A stretch of 64,000 nt of DNA from JAHCIE01 sp034431435 (GTDB lineage Bacteria > Chloroflexota > Anaerolineae > Epilineales > JAHCIE01): assembly GCA_034431435.1 (NCBI GenBank), contig DAOUDG010000059.1, forward strand, positions 1 through 64,000, given 5' to 3'. The notes under the pieces are model-generated. The model had not been told where the DNA came from, made no database searches, and saw nothing but the letters and a program-made list of their open reading frames with translations. The translations under genes were made by a program, and so were the position numbers. Shown one piece after another: positions 25,407-33,359 of the stretch (within the stretch, counting starts at the first letter, position 1; each line of letters opens with the position of its first letter).

Positions 25407-25604
25407 ATGCTCACCGAAATGCGCCGCTTCTTCCTCGAGGAGGATGGGGAGATTGTGGAATGGGCGGTGTTCATGCTCATCCTGCTCGCCTTCACCGTCG
25501 CCATCATCCTCGCCGTGGGTGACAAGGCCCAGACCATGTGGGAGAACATCCAGACCCTGCTCACTGCGGTCATCACCCAGACGGACGGCCAGCCGAAGCC
25601 GTAG
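25407..25604 (+). CDS. flp: Flp-type major pilin 1
   Basis: This 65-residue prepilin has a short basic leader, then EEDGEIVEWAVFMLILLAFTVAII. Flp pilins are cut after a Gly a few residues before a Glu-aromatic pair; here the pair is EW in place of the usual EY. A hydrophobic helix (about 20-38) and a polar tail ending QTDGQPKP follow. AAAGGAG lies 9 bases before the ATG. It sits 84 bases after tadC. Confidence 0.85.
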   Translation: MLTEMRRFFLEEDGEIVEWAVFMLILLAFTVAIILAVGDKAQTMWENIQTLLTAVITQTDGQPKP

Positions 25605-25690
25605 CCACGGCAGGCAGGCCGCCGACCCTTGCCCACGAGGCGTGAGGGTGAGTCGGCAGGCGCGTCGCCGACAAAGGTCCCTCCACCCCG

Positions 25691-25738
25691 CGCCGTTGGG
25701 ACAACGCCTACCGGCTCCCCCCGGTTGTCCCAACGGCG
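25691..25738. repeat. Perfect 15-bp hairpin between the two flp genes
   Basis: CGCCGTTGGGACAAC (25691-25705) and its exact complement (25724-25738) frame an 18-base loop that itself holds CCGG-CCGG. There is no T-run. In pilin operons such structures often trim or stabilise the upstream pilin message so that the first pilin is made in excess; that role is inferred here. Confidence 0.7.
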
Positions 25739-25798
25739 TGGCCGGCGAGGGGTGGCCTTCCGCCTGCCTCCCCCTGCGCATTCAGAGATGGAGTCGCC

Positions 25799-25993
25799 AT
25801 GATCAGACACGAGTTGCAGCGCTTCCTCTGGGAAGACGAAGGCACTGAGGTGGTCGAATGGGCCGTGATTGCCCTCGTCCTGCTGGCGTTTACCGTGCCC
25901 GTGATCCTCCTGGTTGGCGGGCAGTTGCGCAGCTTGATGTGCAACATGTTCGGCGCGCTGGGCGGTGACGTGGGGCAGTGCTCGGCCCAGTAG
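25799..25993 (+). CDS. Flp-type pilin 2
   Basis: This 64-residue prepilin carries the basic leader MIRHELQRFL and the cleavage zone DEGTEVVEWAV (Gly-X4-Glu-Trp). The hydrophobic helix is about 20-38, and the tail has two cysteines (CNMF and the QCSAQ end) absent from the first pilin. GGAG precedes the ATG. The two pilins share the EW pair and the LAFTV core, so they are paralogues; the cysteines suggest a minor, possibly cross-linked, pilin. Confidence 0.85.
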   Translation: MIRHELQRFLWEDEGTEVVEWAVIALVLLAFTVPVILLVGGQLRSLMCNMFGALGGDVGQCSAQ

Positions 25994-26057
25994 GGGCCGA
26001 GTCAGTCTGGTTCCGTCTTCCAGAGGGAGAGGGAATCAGAACAGGACAGATCTTCTC

Positions 26058-26561
26058 ATGTTCGACCTTTCGCTCTCCTCTTCTGCGAGCCTGCTGGCGC
26101 GGCTGGCGCTGACCGCCTGGCTGCTCGGCGCGGCCTACAGCGACATTCGCACCGGGCGCATCCCTAACTGGTTGACGCTGCCCGTCATGCTGGCGGCCGG
26201 CGTGTACGGCGTCTTCGTCGCGCGTCACTGGGTTATCATCCCCATCTGGGTGGTCATCTTCCTCCTGTGGGAGCTGAACTTCATGATGGCGGGCGACGCC
26301 AAGCTACTCATGGCGTTGTTCGCCCTGTTCCCAACCGCTGAGTTCGCCCTGGTGTTGACGGTGGGTGGTCTGATCGAGCTGATTCCCCTGCTCATCCTGC
26401 GCTATCGCCACCAGCCGGTCGTGACCACGCTGTGGAGCGCGACGCTGCGCGTGCAGAACCGCGCATTCCTCCCGACGCGCGACGAACTGGTGCGCGACGG
26501 GCGGCGGCTGGCATGGGTGTTCGCATTACCGGCGGTCGCCTATGTCTGGTTCTTCTGGTGA
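26058..26561 (+). CDS. tadV: Prepilin peptidase, TadV/CpaA type (A24)
   Basis: This 167-residue integral membrane aspartyl protease matures the Flp and TadE prepilins. The two active-site aspartates are visible: YSDIRTGRIPN (about residue 28) and MAGDAKLL (about 79). It lacks the N-terminal methylase domain, as expected for the Tad-type enzyme. The protein has about five to six hydrophobic segments. The ATG at 26058 is chosen because the upstream extension is polar and non-homologous; the ribosome-binding site is weak (AGGA at 11 bases). Confidence 0.9.
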   Translation: MFDLSLSSSASLLARLALTAWLLGAAYSDIRTGRIPNWLTLPVMLAAGVYGVFVARHWVIIPIWVVIFLLWELNFMMAGDAKLLMALFALFPTAEFALVLTVGGLIELIPLLILRYRHQPVVTTLWSATLRVQNRAFLPTRDELVRDGRRLAWVFALPAVAYVWFFW

Positions 26562-26566
26562 GGGAA

Positions 26567-27115
26567 ATGGGACGCCTGGCTGCTGAGGGAGAGAAGCTGC
26601 CTGGCCGGTTCGCCCGTTGGTATCGGGACGAAGCCGGCGCGATGAGCGGCTTTATCCTGTTCGTTCTGCCGGTGCTGCTACTGGCTGTGCTTGGTTTCCA
26701 TGCGCTGTGGGAGGTAGTCAGCATGCGCCAGGCGCTGCGGGTGGGAACCTACCAGGCGGCGCGCTACCTGTCCGCCGAGCCGGTGCAGAACGGCTCAGCC
26801 GGCGAGTGGAATCGCGAGGCGCAGCGCATAGTGCTGAGCGAGCTGCGCCACAATGTGGTGCTGCGCGCCGCCGACCGTGGGCAACTCACCAACCAGGACG
26901 CGCGCGCGATCTCCATCGAGGTCCGCGTCGAAGACCCGGTGCCGTCCGACGCCCAATGCCGAGGGTCGGGCACAGGCACAGTGCCCTTCACAGTGGAGAC
27001 GCGCCTGCGCTTCTTCATCGACCTGTTGCCGGGCGCGCCTGTCATCGATGGCCTGTCGGTCCCCTTCAACCTGGTGGAGCGGCAGGCGGGCGAGGTACGA
27101 TGCGAACCGCGCTAG
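26567..27115 (+). CDS. TadE-like minor pilin 1
   Basis: This 182-residue pseudopilin has a basic head, then DEAGAMSGFILFVLPVLLLAVLGF (hydrophobic helix about 27-47). A 130-residue extracytoplasmic part contains RVGTYQAARYLSAE, the usual TadE-like region after the helix. Usual TadE sequence is ExGxxxxEF; here the glutamate is missing (AGAMSGFIL). GAGG lies before the ATG, 5 bases after the peptidase stop. It overlaps the next gene by 16 bases. Confidence 0.8.
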   Translation: MGRLAAEGEKLPGRFARWYRDEAGAMSGFILFVLPVLLLAVLGFHALWEVVSMRQALRVGTYQAARYLSAEPVQNGSAGEWNREAQRIVLSELRHNVVLRAADRGQLTNQDARAISIEVRVEDPVPSDAQCRGSGTGTVPFTVETRLRFFIDLLPGAPVIDGLSVPFNLVERQAGEVRCEPR

Positions 27116-27666
27116 GGCGGCTGGCCGCCTTTGGCCGCGAACGCGAGGGGGTGGCGGCGGTAGAGTTCGCACTGCTAGCGCCGTTGGTGCTGGTAGTCGT
27201 GTTCGGCGGGTTGTACCTGTGGTTCCTGTTCACGCTGCAGGATAGCCTGTCGGCCAGTACCTACCGCGCGGCGCGCTATGTGTCCGTCGAGGGCGAGTAC
27301 CTGGGCCAGTGGCCGCACGATGTCGAGGTTCTGACCCGCGACATGGTCGTGCGGGACATGGAACGCCAACAGGGGCGCAACCTGTGGCTGCAAGCCAGGG
27401 CGGAGGATGGCTACGTGATGGCCGACCAGGTGACGGTGCGCGTCTACGATGCCGACGGCAACCCGCTGGGCGTCAAGCCCGCCTGCACGGGGCGGGGCGG
27501 CGATGGGGGAAGCGGCGGACGCCCCCGCTTCGACTTCGCCATCGAAGCGCGCCTGGCGCTGCCCGCCATCTTCGTGCCAACCCTGGGCGAGAAGCGTCTG
27601 ACCGTCACGGCGCGCCACGTGTCGTACCTGGAATGCGGGCAGACCCCGCTGTACTACGACGAATGA
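27100..27666 (+). CDS. TadE-like minor pilin 2
   Basis: This 188-residue pseudopilin has the clearest TadE motif of the three: REGVAAVEFALLAPLVLVVVFG (about residues 15-36), with the Glu in place. The extracytoplasmic part starts with STYRAARYVSVEGEY and includes a Gly-rich loop (GRGGDGGSGG, about 131-140). Its start lies inside the upstream gene and its stop overlaps the next start as ATGA. Confidence 0.85.
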   Translation: MRTALGRLAAFGREREGVAAVEFALLAPLVLVVVFGGLYLWFLFTLQDSLSASTYRAARYVSVEGEYLGQWPHDVEVLTRDMVVRDMERQQGRNLWLQARAEDGYVMADQVTVRVYDADGNPLGVKPACTGRGGDGGSGGRPRFDFAIEARLALPAIFVPTLGEKRLTVTARHVSYLECGQTPLYYDE

Positions 27667-28265
27667 GAACCCTGACGTGGGCGGTGGCCCGCCTCGAAGC
27701 CTTCCGCCGCGACGAGCGCGGCACGAGCGTGCTGACCTTCGCCATACTGATGCCCCTCGTGCTGCTACTGGTCATGGGAGCGGCCGGGCTGTTGCAAATC
27801 ATGGCCGTCAAGAGCTTCATGGCGGCCGGCGTCTACGACGCCACCCAGTACCTGAGCTACGAGGCGCGACGCTATGCGCCGGAGGACTGGCAGCCGGGCG
27901 GGCGCGTCGAGCAGGATGTGACGCGCATCGTCCAGGCGCGCCTTGCGCCGCCGAGCCTGATGGCGGCTATCGCGGCCCTCGGTCCCGATAACCCCGCCGT
28001 CCAGATCACGCCGCCCGACGAGGCCGTGCTGGAAGAGTTGTGCGACCCGCGGCTAGAGCTTCGCGCGCTGGAGCCGTACAGCTTCAGCATCGAGACGCGG
28101 CTGCAACTGGACGGCGCGCGCGCTATCCCCTTCCTGGGCCGACTGGTGAATTTCACCGTCACCGAGGAGGCGCGCTCCCACGTGGAGTGCCCGCGCGGCT
28201 GGGAGCCGACGCCGGGCCGCGAGCCGTGCCTGTTCCCCGGCTTCTGGTTTGGGGCGTGCCGCTGA
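27663..28265 (+). CDS. TadE-like minor pilin 3
   Basis: This 200-residue pseudopilin has DERGTSVLTFAILMPLVLLLVMG (about 17-39); a threonine stands where TadE has Glu. The extracytoplasmic part follows and ends in a Cys/Pro-rich tail (HVECPRGWEPTPGREPC, then GACR) with four cysteines in the last 30 residues. It is the last gene of the pilus operon, directly before the long perfect hairpin. Confidence 0.8.
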   Translation: MRTLTWAVARLEAFRRDERGTSVLTFAILMPLVLLLVMGAAGLLQIMAVKSFMAAGVYDATQYLSYEARRYAPEDWQPGGRVEQDVTRIVQARLAPPSLMAAIAALGPDNPAVQITPPDEAVLEELCDPRLELRALEPYSFSIETRLQLDGARAIPFLGRLVNFTVTEEARSHVECPRGWEPTPGREPCLFPGFWFGACR

Positions 28266-28287
28266 CTCAGGGGTGAAGGTTGAAAGT

Positions 28288-28338
28288 TGTCAGCAGCACC
28301 ACGGGGCGCAATCGTTGCGCCCCGTGGTGCTGCTGACA
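28288..28338 (+). terminator. Perfect 24-bp palindrome after the Tad operon
   Basis: The arms 28288-28311 and 28315-28338 are exact complements around a TCG loop. It lies 22 bases after the last pilin gene and just before the next promoter, so it most likely ends the 7.5-kb pilus transcript. It lacks a T-run. A palindrome this perfect could also be a dispersed REP-like element that doubles as a terminator. Confidence 0.6.
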
Positions 28339-28354
28339 TGCCCTTGTGTGAGTA

Positions 28355-28385
28355 TTGCAACTTTTGGTGGGCGGGCGCGTATAAT
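28355..28385 (+). promoter_or_regulatory. Promoter of the DUF4126 gene
   Basis: TATAAT lies at 28380-28385, with TTGCAA (28355-28360) 19 bases upstream as the best -35. It is positioned between the palindrome and the gene at 28432. Confidence 0.5.
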
Positions 28386-28431
28386 ACGAGAGTATGGAAG
28401 GGCTGGATTCTGAAGAAGGGGGGAGTTGTCG

Positions 28432-28998
28432 ATGGATGTATTGACGAGCATTGCCACTGCCTTCGGCCTATCGGCGTCGGCCGGCCTCAACGCCTATATT
28501 CCGCTGTTTATCCTGGCCATCCTGGCGCGCTTCACCAACCTGATTACGCTCAGTTCCCCCTATGATGTCCTGACCAATACATGGGTCATCATCGCCCTGG
28601 GCGCACTGATGGCGGTGGAGTTCTTCGCCGACAAGATTCCCTTGGTCGACCACGCCAACGATGTCATCGGCACGTTCGTGCGGCCGGTGGCGGGCGCGCT
28701 GCTCTTCGCGGCCAGCACCGGCGCGGTGAGCGGCATGCAGCCGGCCGTGGCGGTTATTGCGGGCCTGCTGGTGGCGGGGTCGGTGCACGCGACGAAGGCC
28801 ACGGTGCGGCCGGCCGTGACGGCCACCACCGGCGGCCTGGGCAACCCGGTGGTCAGTACCGCCGAGGATTTCGCGGCGGTGGTGGTCTCTATTGGCGCGA
28901 TTGTGCTGCCTCTGCTCATGGCGCTGGCGTTGGTCATCGTGGCCATATTCTCGTTCTGGGCGTTGTGGCGCTTCCGGTCCCGCCGGGCAACGAGCTAG
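28432..28998 (+). CDS. DUF4126 family membrane protein
   Basis: This 188-residue integral membrane protein matches DUF4126: it starts with TAFGLSASAGLNAYIPLFILAI, then FFADKIPLVDHANDVIGTFVRPVAGAL (about 60-88). A glycine/alanine-rich centre and a C-terminal pair of helices follow. No biochemical role is established for the family. GGGGAG precedes the ATG at 28432; a TTG two codons earlier is possible. It has its own promoter. Confidence 0.85.
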   Translation: MDVLTSIATAFGLSASAGLNAYIPLFILAILARFTNLITLSSPYDVLTNTWVIIALGALMAVEFFADKIPLVDHANDVIGTFVRPVAGALLFAASTGAVSGMQPAVAVIAGLLVAGSVHATKATVRPAVTATTGGLGNPVVSTAEDFAAVVVSIGAIVLPLLMALALVIVAIFSFWALWRFRSRRATS

Positions 28999-29099
28999 CG
29001 TCGTGGGGCGTGGAGCGCCCCGGAATGGGTCGTCGTACTGCTACACACATGAAGGGCGCCATGGACACGAAAGACGATGAATTCGTGGCCCCTTCGCCT

Positions 29100-29128
29100 T
29101 TGGTCCTTCCCCCAGGACAGAGTATAAT
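29100..29128 (+). promoter_or_regulatory. Promoter giving a nearly leaderless O-antigen-ligase mRNA
   Basis: TTGGTC (29100-29105) and TATAAT (29123-29128) are 17 bases apart. The predicted start site is at about 29135, while the ATG is at 29137, so the message would have almost no leader. No Shine-Dalgarno sequence is present, in keeping with this. Confidence 0.6.
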
Positions 29129-29136
29129 AACCCGCT

Positions 29137-32100
29137 ATGAGCACCAAGATCAGCGCCTACGCGGACCGGCTGATTGAGGCCGGCTGGCTCATCGCGGCGA
29201 TCACCGTCCCCGTTTTCTTCAACGTCTACTCCAGCCGAACCTTCGAGCCGGACAAAATCACCCTCCTGCGGTCCATCGCCCTGGTCATGGCGGCGGCCTG
29301 GATCGTCAAGACCCTCGATGAGGGCTTCCAACGTCCGCCCGGCGAGTCGTGGACAGCCTGGCTGCGCGGGCGGCTGGTGAGCACGCCGCTGGCGCTGCCC
29401 ACGCTGCTGCTCATCGGGGCGATGCTGCTGTCCACGGTGGCATCCATCTCGTGGCAGCAGAGCCTGTTCGGCTCCTACCAGCGCCTACAAGGAACCTACT
29501 CGTTCCTGTCGTACGTTGTTATCTTTTTTCTAGCCATCCAGGGGTTGCGCCAGCGGGAGCAGGTCGAGCGGCTCGTGACGGTCGCTATCGTGACGAGCAT
29601 CCCCGTCACCCTGTACGGCGTGCTGCAAAACCTCGGCTTCGACCCTTTGCCCTGGCAGGGGGACGTACAGCGACGCATCGCCTCGACCATGGGCAACTCG
29701 ATCTTTGTCGCCGCCTACCTCATCATGATCGTGCCGCTAACGCTGGGGCGACTGGTGCAGACAATCGGCGCGACAATGGAGGCGGACGACCCGCCGACGT
29801 CGAGTTTCCTGCTCATCCCGTTCTACGTGCTGGTGCTGCTCAGCCAGCTCGTCGCCATCGCCTTCACCCTCAGCCGAGGGCCGTGGCTTGGCCTGTTCGG
29901 CGGCATCTTCTTCTTCATCCTGCTGTGGACCTTCGGCCTGAAGCGGCGGTGGGCCGTGCTGACATGGGTCGGCCTGTCGCTGGCGGCGTTCGCCTTCATT
30001 GTCCTGCTGAACGTGCCCAACAGCCCGGTCGCCCCGCTGCGCCAACTGCCGTATCTGGGACGCCTGGGCCAAATCCTGAGCGACAACCAGACGGGACAGG
30101 TGCGCGTGCTGATCTGGCGCGGCGCGGCCGATCTGGTGCGCAGCGACCCGCTCCGCACGCTCATCGGCTACGGCCCGGAGACGATGCAGGTCGCGTACAA
30201 CCCCTACTACCCGCCATCGCTGGGCCAACTCGAGAGCCGCACCGCCTCCCCGGACCGTTCCCACAACGAGACCTGGGACGCGCTGGTGACGACAGGGGTA
30301 CTCGGCTTTCTGGCGTATCTGCTGCTGTTCACGCTGCTGTTCTACTCCGGCCTCAAGTGGCTAGGGCTGATCAACAGCAAACGCCAGCGTAACCTGTTCA
30401 TCGGCCTGTGGCTAGGGGTGGGCGCGCTTGTCGCGGCGGCCTTTGTGCTGCGGACAGAGCCGGGCTATTTTGGCGTGGCGCTGCCGGCGGGCATGATGCT
30501 GGGCCTGTTCAGCTATCTGGTGTGGTTTGCCCTGAGCGGGCAGCCCATCGACGCGGCCTCTCAGGCAAACCCGTATCGTATCTTGCTCATCGCGCTATAC
30601 GCGACCATGATCGCCCACTTCATCGAGATTCACTTCGGCATTGCCATCGCCGCGACGCGGACGTACTTCTGGCTGTTTGCCGCGCTGTTCGTTGTCGTGG
30701 GTGAGCTGTGGCGCAAGCGGCCTGGCCTGGCCGTCGCTGGCGCACCGGAGGTTACGCTACCCACCGCGACGAGCAGCGCCAGGACCGAGGCGCGCCGCCC
30801 CGGTAAAGGCTCCTCTGCCACGCCACGCCGCCGGGCCGCGCCGCCGGTCGGGACACCGGCGCGGCTGCCGCGCGAGCTGCTGGCGGCCAGTGTGTGCCTC
30901 GGCATTCTGCTGGCGGTCATGATCTTCGACTTCTACGCGCCGGCGGCGGGCATCAACCTCAACTGGTACACGGGCTGGCTGTTCACTTTTACCTGGGTAT
31001 TCGCGACGCCTATCATCCTGGCCGCGCAGGCCGCTCCGCCGCGCGGGGCGGGTGAGTGGGGGCGCGCGCTGGGGCTGCACGCGGTGGTCAGTCTGAGCTG
31101 GGCCGCGTTGTACCTGGTGTTCCACACCATCGGCTTCGCCCAACCCAACGCCGAGTCCATTGCCTGGGCGCCGCTGCCGCTGTACCTCTATCTCGGCCTG
31201 AGCGCGTTTGTGTTGGCTGCCGTGCTGCGGCGGCCCGAGCCGGCGCCGACGCGCTGGGTGGCGGGCGCACAGGCGATTGTCTACCCTGCACTGGCCTTCT
31301 TTATCGCCGCCCTCATCTGGGTCACCAATACGCGCGTCGTCAGCGCCGATATTCTCTATAAGCAGGCTTGGGTGAACTTCCACCAGCGACGTCAGTACGA
31401 CAGCGCGCTACGCCTCTACGACGACGCCTTGCAGATGCAGCCGCGCCAGGACTTCTACCTGCTGTTCAAGGGCAAGGCGCTGCTGGAGAAGGCGCAGAGC
31501 ACGGCCGACCCGGCCCAACGCGAGCAGGCCTTCGAGGAGACACGCCGGGTATTGGAGCAGGCGCGCACGCTGAACCCGCTGAACACCGACCACACCGCCA
31601 ACCTGGCCCGCATGTATCAGACCTGGGCAGGTTTGGCGGCGACGTCCCAAGACCGTGACCAACGGCTCGCGAAAGCGTTAGAATATTACGACGAAGCGGC
31701 GCAACTCAGCCCCAACAGCGCGTTGATTCTCAATCAGTGGAGCAGCGCGTACCTGGATGCGGGGCAGCCGGACAAGGCGCAGTCGTTGCTCGACAAGTCG
31801 CTGGCGATGGACAACAAGTACTACGACACGTACGTGCGCTTCATGGACCTGTACGCGACGCAAGGCGACATGGACAAGGCGGTGGATGCCTACCAGAAGG
31901 CCGTCCAGACGGAGCCACGGGCCGTCGAGCCGCACATGGCGCTGGGTGAGCTGTATCGCAACCGCAAGGAGTGGGACAAGGCGGCCGAGGCGTACCGCAA
32001 GGCGGCGCAGATCAACCCACGCTCGGCCGAGATTCGTAGTGCTCTGGCGCTGTCGCTGGCGCAGGCGGGGCAGCGAGACGCGGCCATCCAGGAGAATCTG

Positions 32101-32280
32101 GAGGTGCTGAAGCTCGCCCCCAACGACGCGCGGACGTTGCAGAACCTGGCGCTGCTGTACCGCGACGCGGGGCGGGCGAGTGACGCGCTAGCCTACGGAC
32201 GGCGCGCGCTGGAACTCAACCCGAAGAACGAGGGGTTGACGGAGTTCGTGAGACAGCTGGAACAGCAGGGCGTGAAATAA
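29137..32280 (+). CDS. O-antigen ligase/polymerase-like membrane protein with TPR tail
   Basis: This 1047-residue protein has about a dozen membrane helices (roughly residues 15-490) with the Wzy_C/RfaL-type region. The large loop holds SRGPWLGL and LIGYGPETMQ...SHNETWDALVTTG (about 340-385). A basic, low-complexity linker (about 540-575) and four to five more helices (about 580-735) follow, then about eight TPR repeats (about 745-1040; PNSALILNQWSSAYLDAGQ). Such O-ligase/TPR fusions may ligate or polymerise polysaccharide or glycosylate proteins; the substrate is unknown. It leads the polysaccharide gene group. Initiation appears leaderless. Confidence 0.85.
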   Translation: MSTKISAYADRLIEAGWLIAAITVPVFFNVYSSRTFEPDKITLLRSIALVMAAAWIVKTLDEGFQRPPGESWTAWLRGRLVSTPLALPTLLLIGAMLLSTVASISWQQSLFGSYQRLQGTYSFLSYVVIFFLAIQGLRQREQVERLVTVAIVTSIPVTLYGVLQNLGFDPLPWQGDVQRRIASTMGNSIFVAAYLIMIVPLTLGRLVQTIGATMEADDPPTSSFLLIPFYVLVLLSQLVAIAFTLSRGPWLGLFGGIFFFILLWTFGLKRRWAVLTWVGLSLAAFAFIVLLNVPNSPVAPLRQLPYLGRLGQILSDNQTGQVRVLIWRGAADLVRSDPLRTLIGYGPETMQVAYNPYYPPSLGQLESRTASPDRSHNETWDALVTTGVLGFLAYLLLFTLLFYSGLKWLGLINSKRQRNLFIGLWLGVGALVAAAFVLRTEPGYFGVALPAGMMLGLFSYLVWFALSGQPIDAASQANPYRILLIALYATMIAHFIEIHFGIAIAATRTYFWLFAALFVVVGELWRKRPGLAVAGAPEVTLPTATSSARTEARRPGKGSSATPRRRAAPPVGTPARLPRELLAASVCLGILLAVMIFDFYAPAAGINLNWYTGWLFTFTWVFATPIILAAQAAPPRGAGEWGRALGLHAVVSLSWAALYLVFHTIGFAQPNAESIAWAPLPLYLYLGLSAFVLAAVLRRPEPAPTRWVAGAQAIVYPALAFFIAALIWVTNTRVVSADILYKQAWVNFHQRRQYDSALRLYDDALQMQPRQDFYLLFKGKALLEKAQSTADPAQREQAFEETRRVLEQARTLNPLNTDHTANLARMYQTWAGLAATSQDRDQRLAKALEYYDEAAQLSPNSALILNQWSSAYLDAGQPDKAQSLLDKSLAMDNKYYDTYVRFMDLYATQGDMDKAVDAYQKAVQTEPRAVEPHMALGELYRNRKEWDKAAEAYRKAAQINPRSAEIRSALALSLAQAGQRDAAIQENLEVLKLAPNDARTLQNLALLYRDAGRASDALAYGRRALELNPKNEGLTEFVRQLEQQGVK

Positions 32281-32297
32281 GCGGGAAGGTCAGGCGG

Positions 32298-33359
32298 ATG
32301 CTGAACCTGATGATCATCTTTGGCGCATCGCTGGCGCTTGCGCTGGGAGCGACGCCGCTGGCGCGACGGGTGGCGGGCCGCCTGGGAGTGGTCGACAAGC
32401 CGAGCGCGCGCAAGCTGCATGCGACGCCTATTCCCCTCCTGGGTGGGGTCGCCATCTACGTCGCGGTCATCCTGGCGGTGGCCGTGTTCGGCGATCGTTT
32501 CTATATCACCCAGACCATCGGCATCCTGGTTGGGGCGACGCTCATCTCGTTCCTGGGCATCTGGGACGACCGTTTCGCGCTACGGCCGCTGCCCAAGCTG
32601 GCAGCGCAGGCGGTGGTGGCCAGTCTGGTGGTGTGGTCGGGGGTGCGCGTTCAAATCTTCGCCAACCCGCTACTCGATTTTACTGTTAGCCTGGTCTGGC
32701 TGCTGTTCATTACCAACGCCGTCAACTATCTCGATAACATGGATGGGCTGTGCGGCGGTATCAGCGCGATTGCCGCCGGATACTTCGTGCTGCTGGCTGT
32801 GCAGAGCGGCCAGTACCTGGTAGGCGCATTGGCAGCCGCCGTGCTGGGGGCGACGCTGGGCTTCCTGGTGTACAACTTCAACCCGGCCAGTATCTTTATG
32901 GGTGATGGCGGCTCGCTGTTCCTGGGGTTTCTGCTGGCGGTCGTCGGCATCAAGCTGCGCTTCCCGTCCAACGTGCCGCTGGTGACGTGGATGGTGCCGG
33001 TGCTGGTGCTGGCAGTGCCCATCCTGGACACGACTCTCGTCACCCTTAGCCGCGTGCGACGCGGCATCTCGCCACTGACGCCCGGCAAGGACCATATCTC
33101 CCACCGCCTGGTACGGGCGGGCTGGACCCACCGCGAGGCCGTGCTGGCGCTGTGGGTGGTGGCGTGCGGGATGGGCAGCGCGGCGTTGTTCGTTACCCAC
33201 GCCGACATGCTGGAAGCGTACACCGTGGCCGGGGTGGCCCTCGTCCTGGCGGCGCTGGCCCTGATCCGTCTCGAGCAACTTTACGTCGGCGCGGGCAGCC
33301 GCGTGCGGCCCGACATCGTGCGCGCGCCCGACCCGGCGCAGGCCAAGAGTCCCGAATGA
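32298..33359 (+). CDS. Polyprenyl-phosphate N-acetylhexosamine-1-phosphate transferase (WecA/TagO type)
   Basis: This 353-residue, roughly 10-helix membrane enzyme starts polysaccharide assembly by moving a sugar-1-phosphate from UDP-sugar onto undecaprenyl phosphate. The Asp motifs are present: FLGIWDDRFALRPLPKL (about 89-105), NAVNYLDNMDGLCGG (about 138-152) and FMGDGGSLFLG (about 198-208). A cytoplasmic loop, PLTPGKDHISHRL (about 255-267), matches the WecA/MraY catalytic His region. The stop overlaps the dehydrogenase start as ATGA. Confidence 0.92.
   Translation: MLNLMIIFGASLALALGATPLARRVAGRLGVVDKPSARKLHATPIPLLGGVAIYVAVILAVAVFGDRFYITQTIGILVGATLISFLGIWDDRFALRPLPKLAAQAVVASLVVWSGVRVQIFANPLLDFTVSLVWLLFITNAVNYLDNMDGLCGGISAIAAGYFVLLAVQSGQYLVGALAAAVLGATLGFLVYNFNPASIFMGDGGSLFLGFLLAVVGIKLRFPSNVPLVTWMVPVLVLAVPILDTTLVTLSRVRRGISPLTPGKDHISHRLVRAGWTHREAVLALWVVACGMGSAALFVTHADMLEAYTVAGVALVLAALALIRLEQLYVGAGSRVRPDIVRAPDPAQAKSPE

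Noticed and set aside
28287..28565. 92-residue ORF starting MSAAPRGAIVAPRG
   Set aside because: Its start is translated from the 24-bp palindrome, and the rest is out of frame with the DUF4126 gene.
29041..29080. Small ORF beginning at an ATG near 29049 before the O-antigen-ligase gene
   Set aside because: No ribosome-binding site, and the frame runs into the promoter of the following gene.
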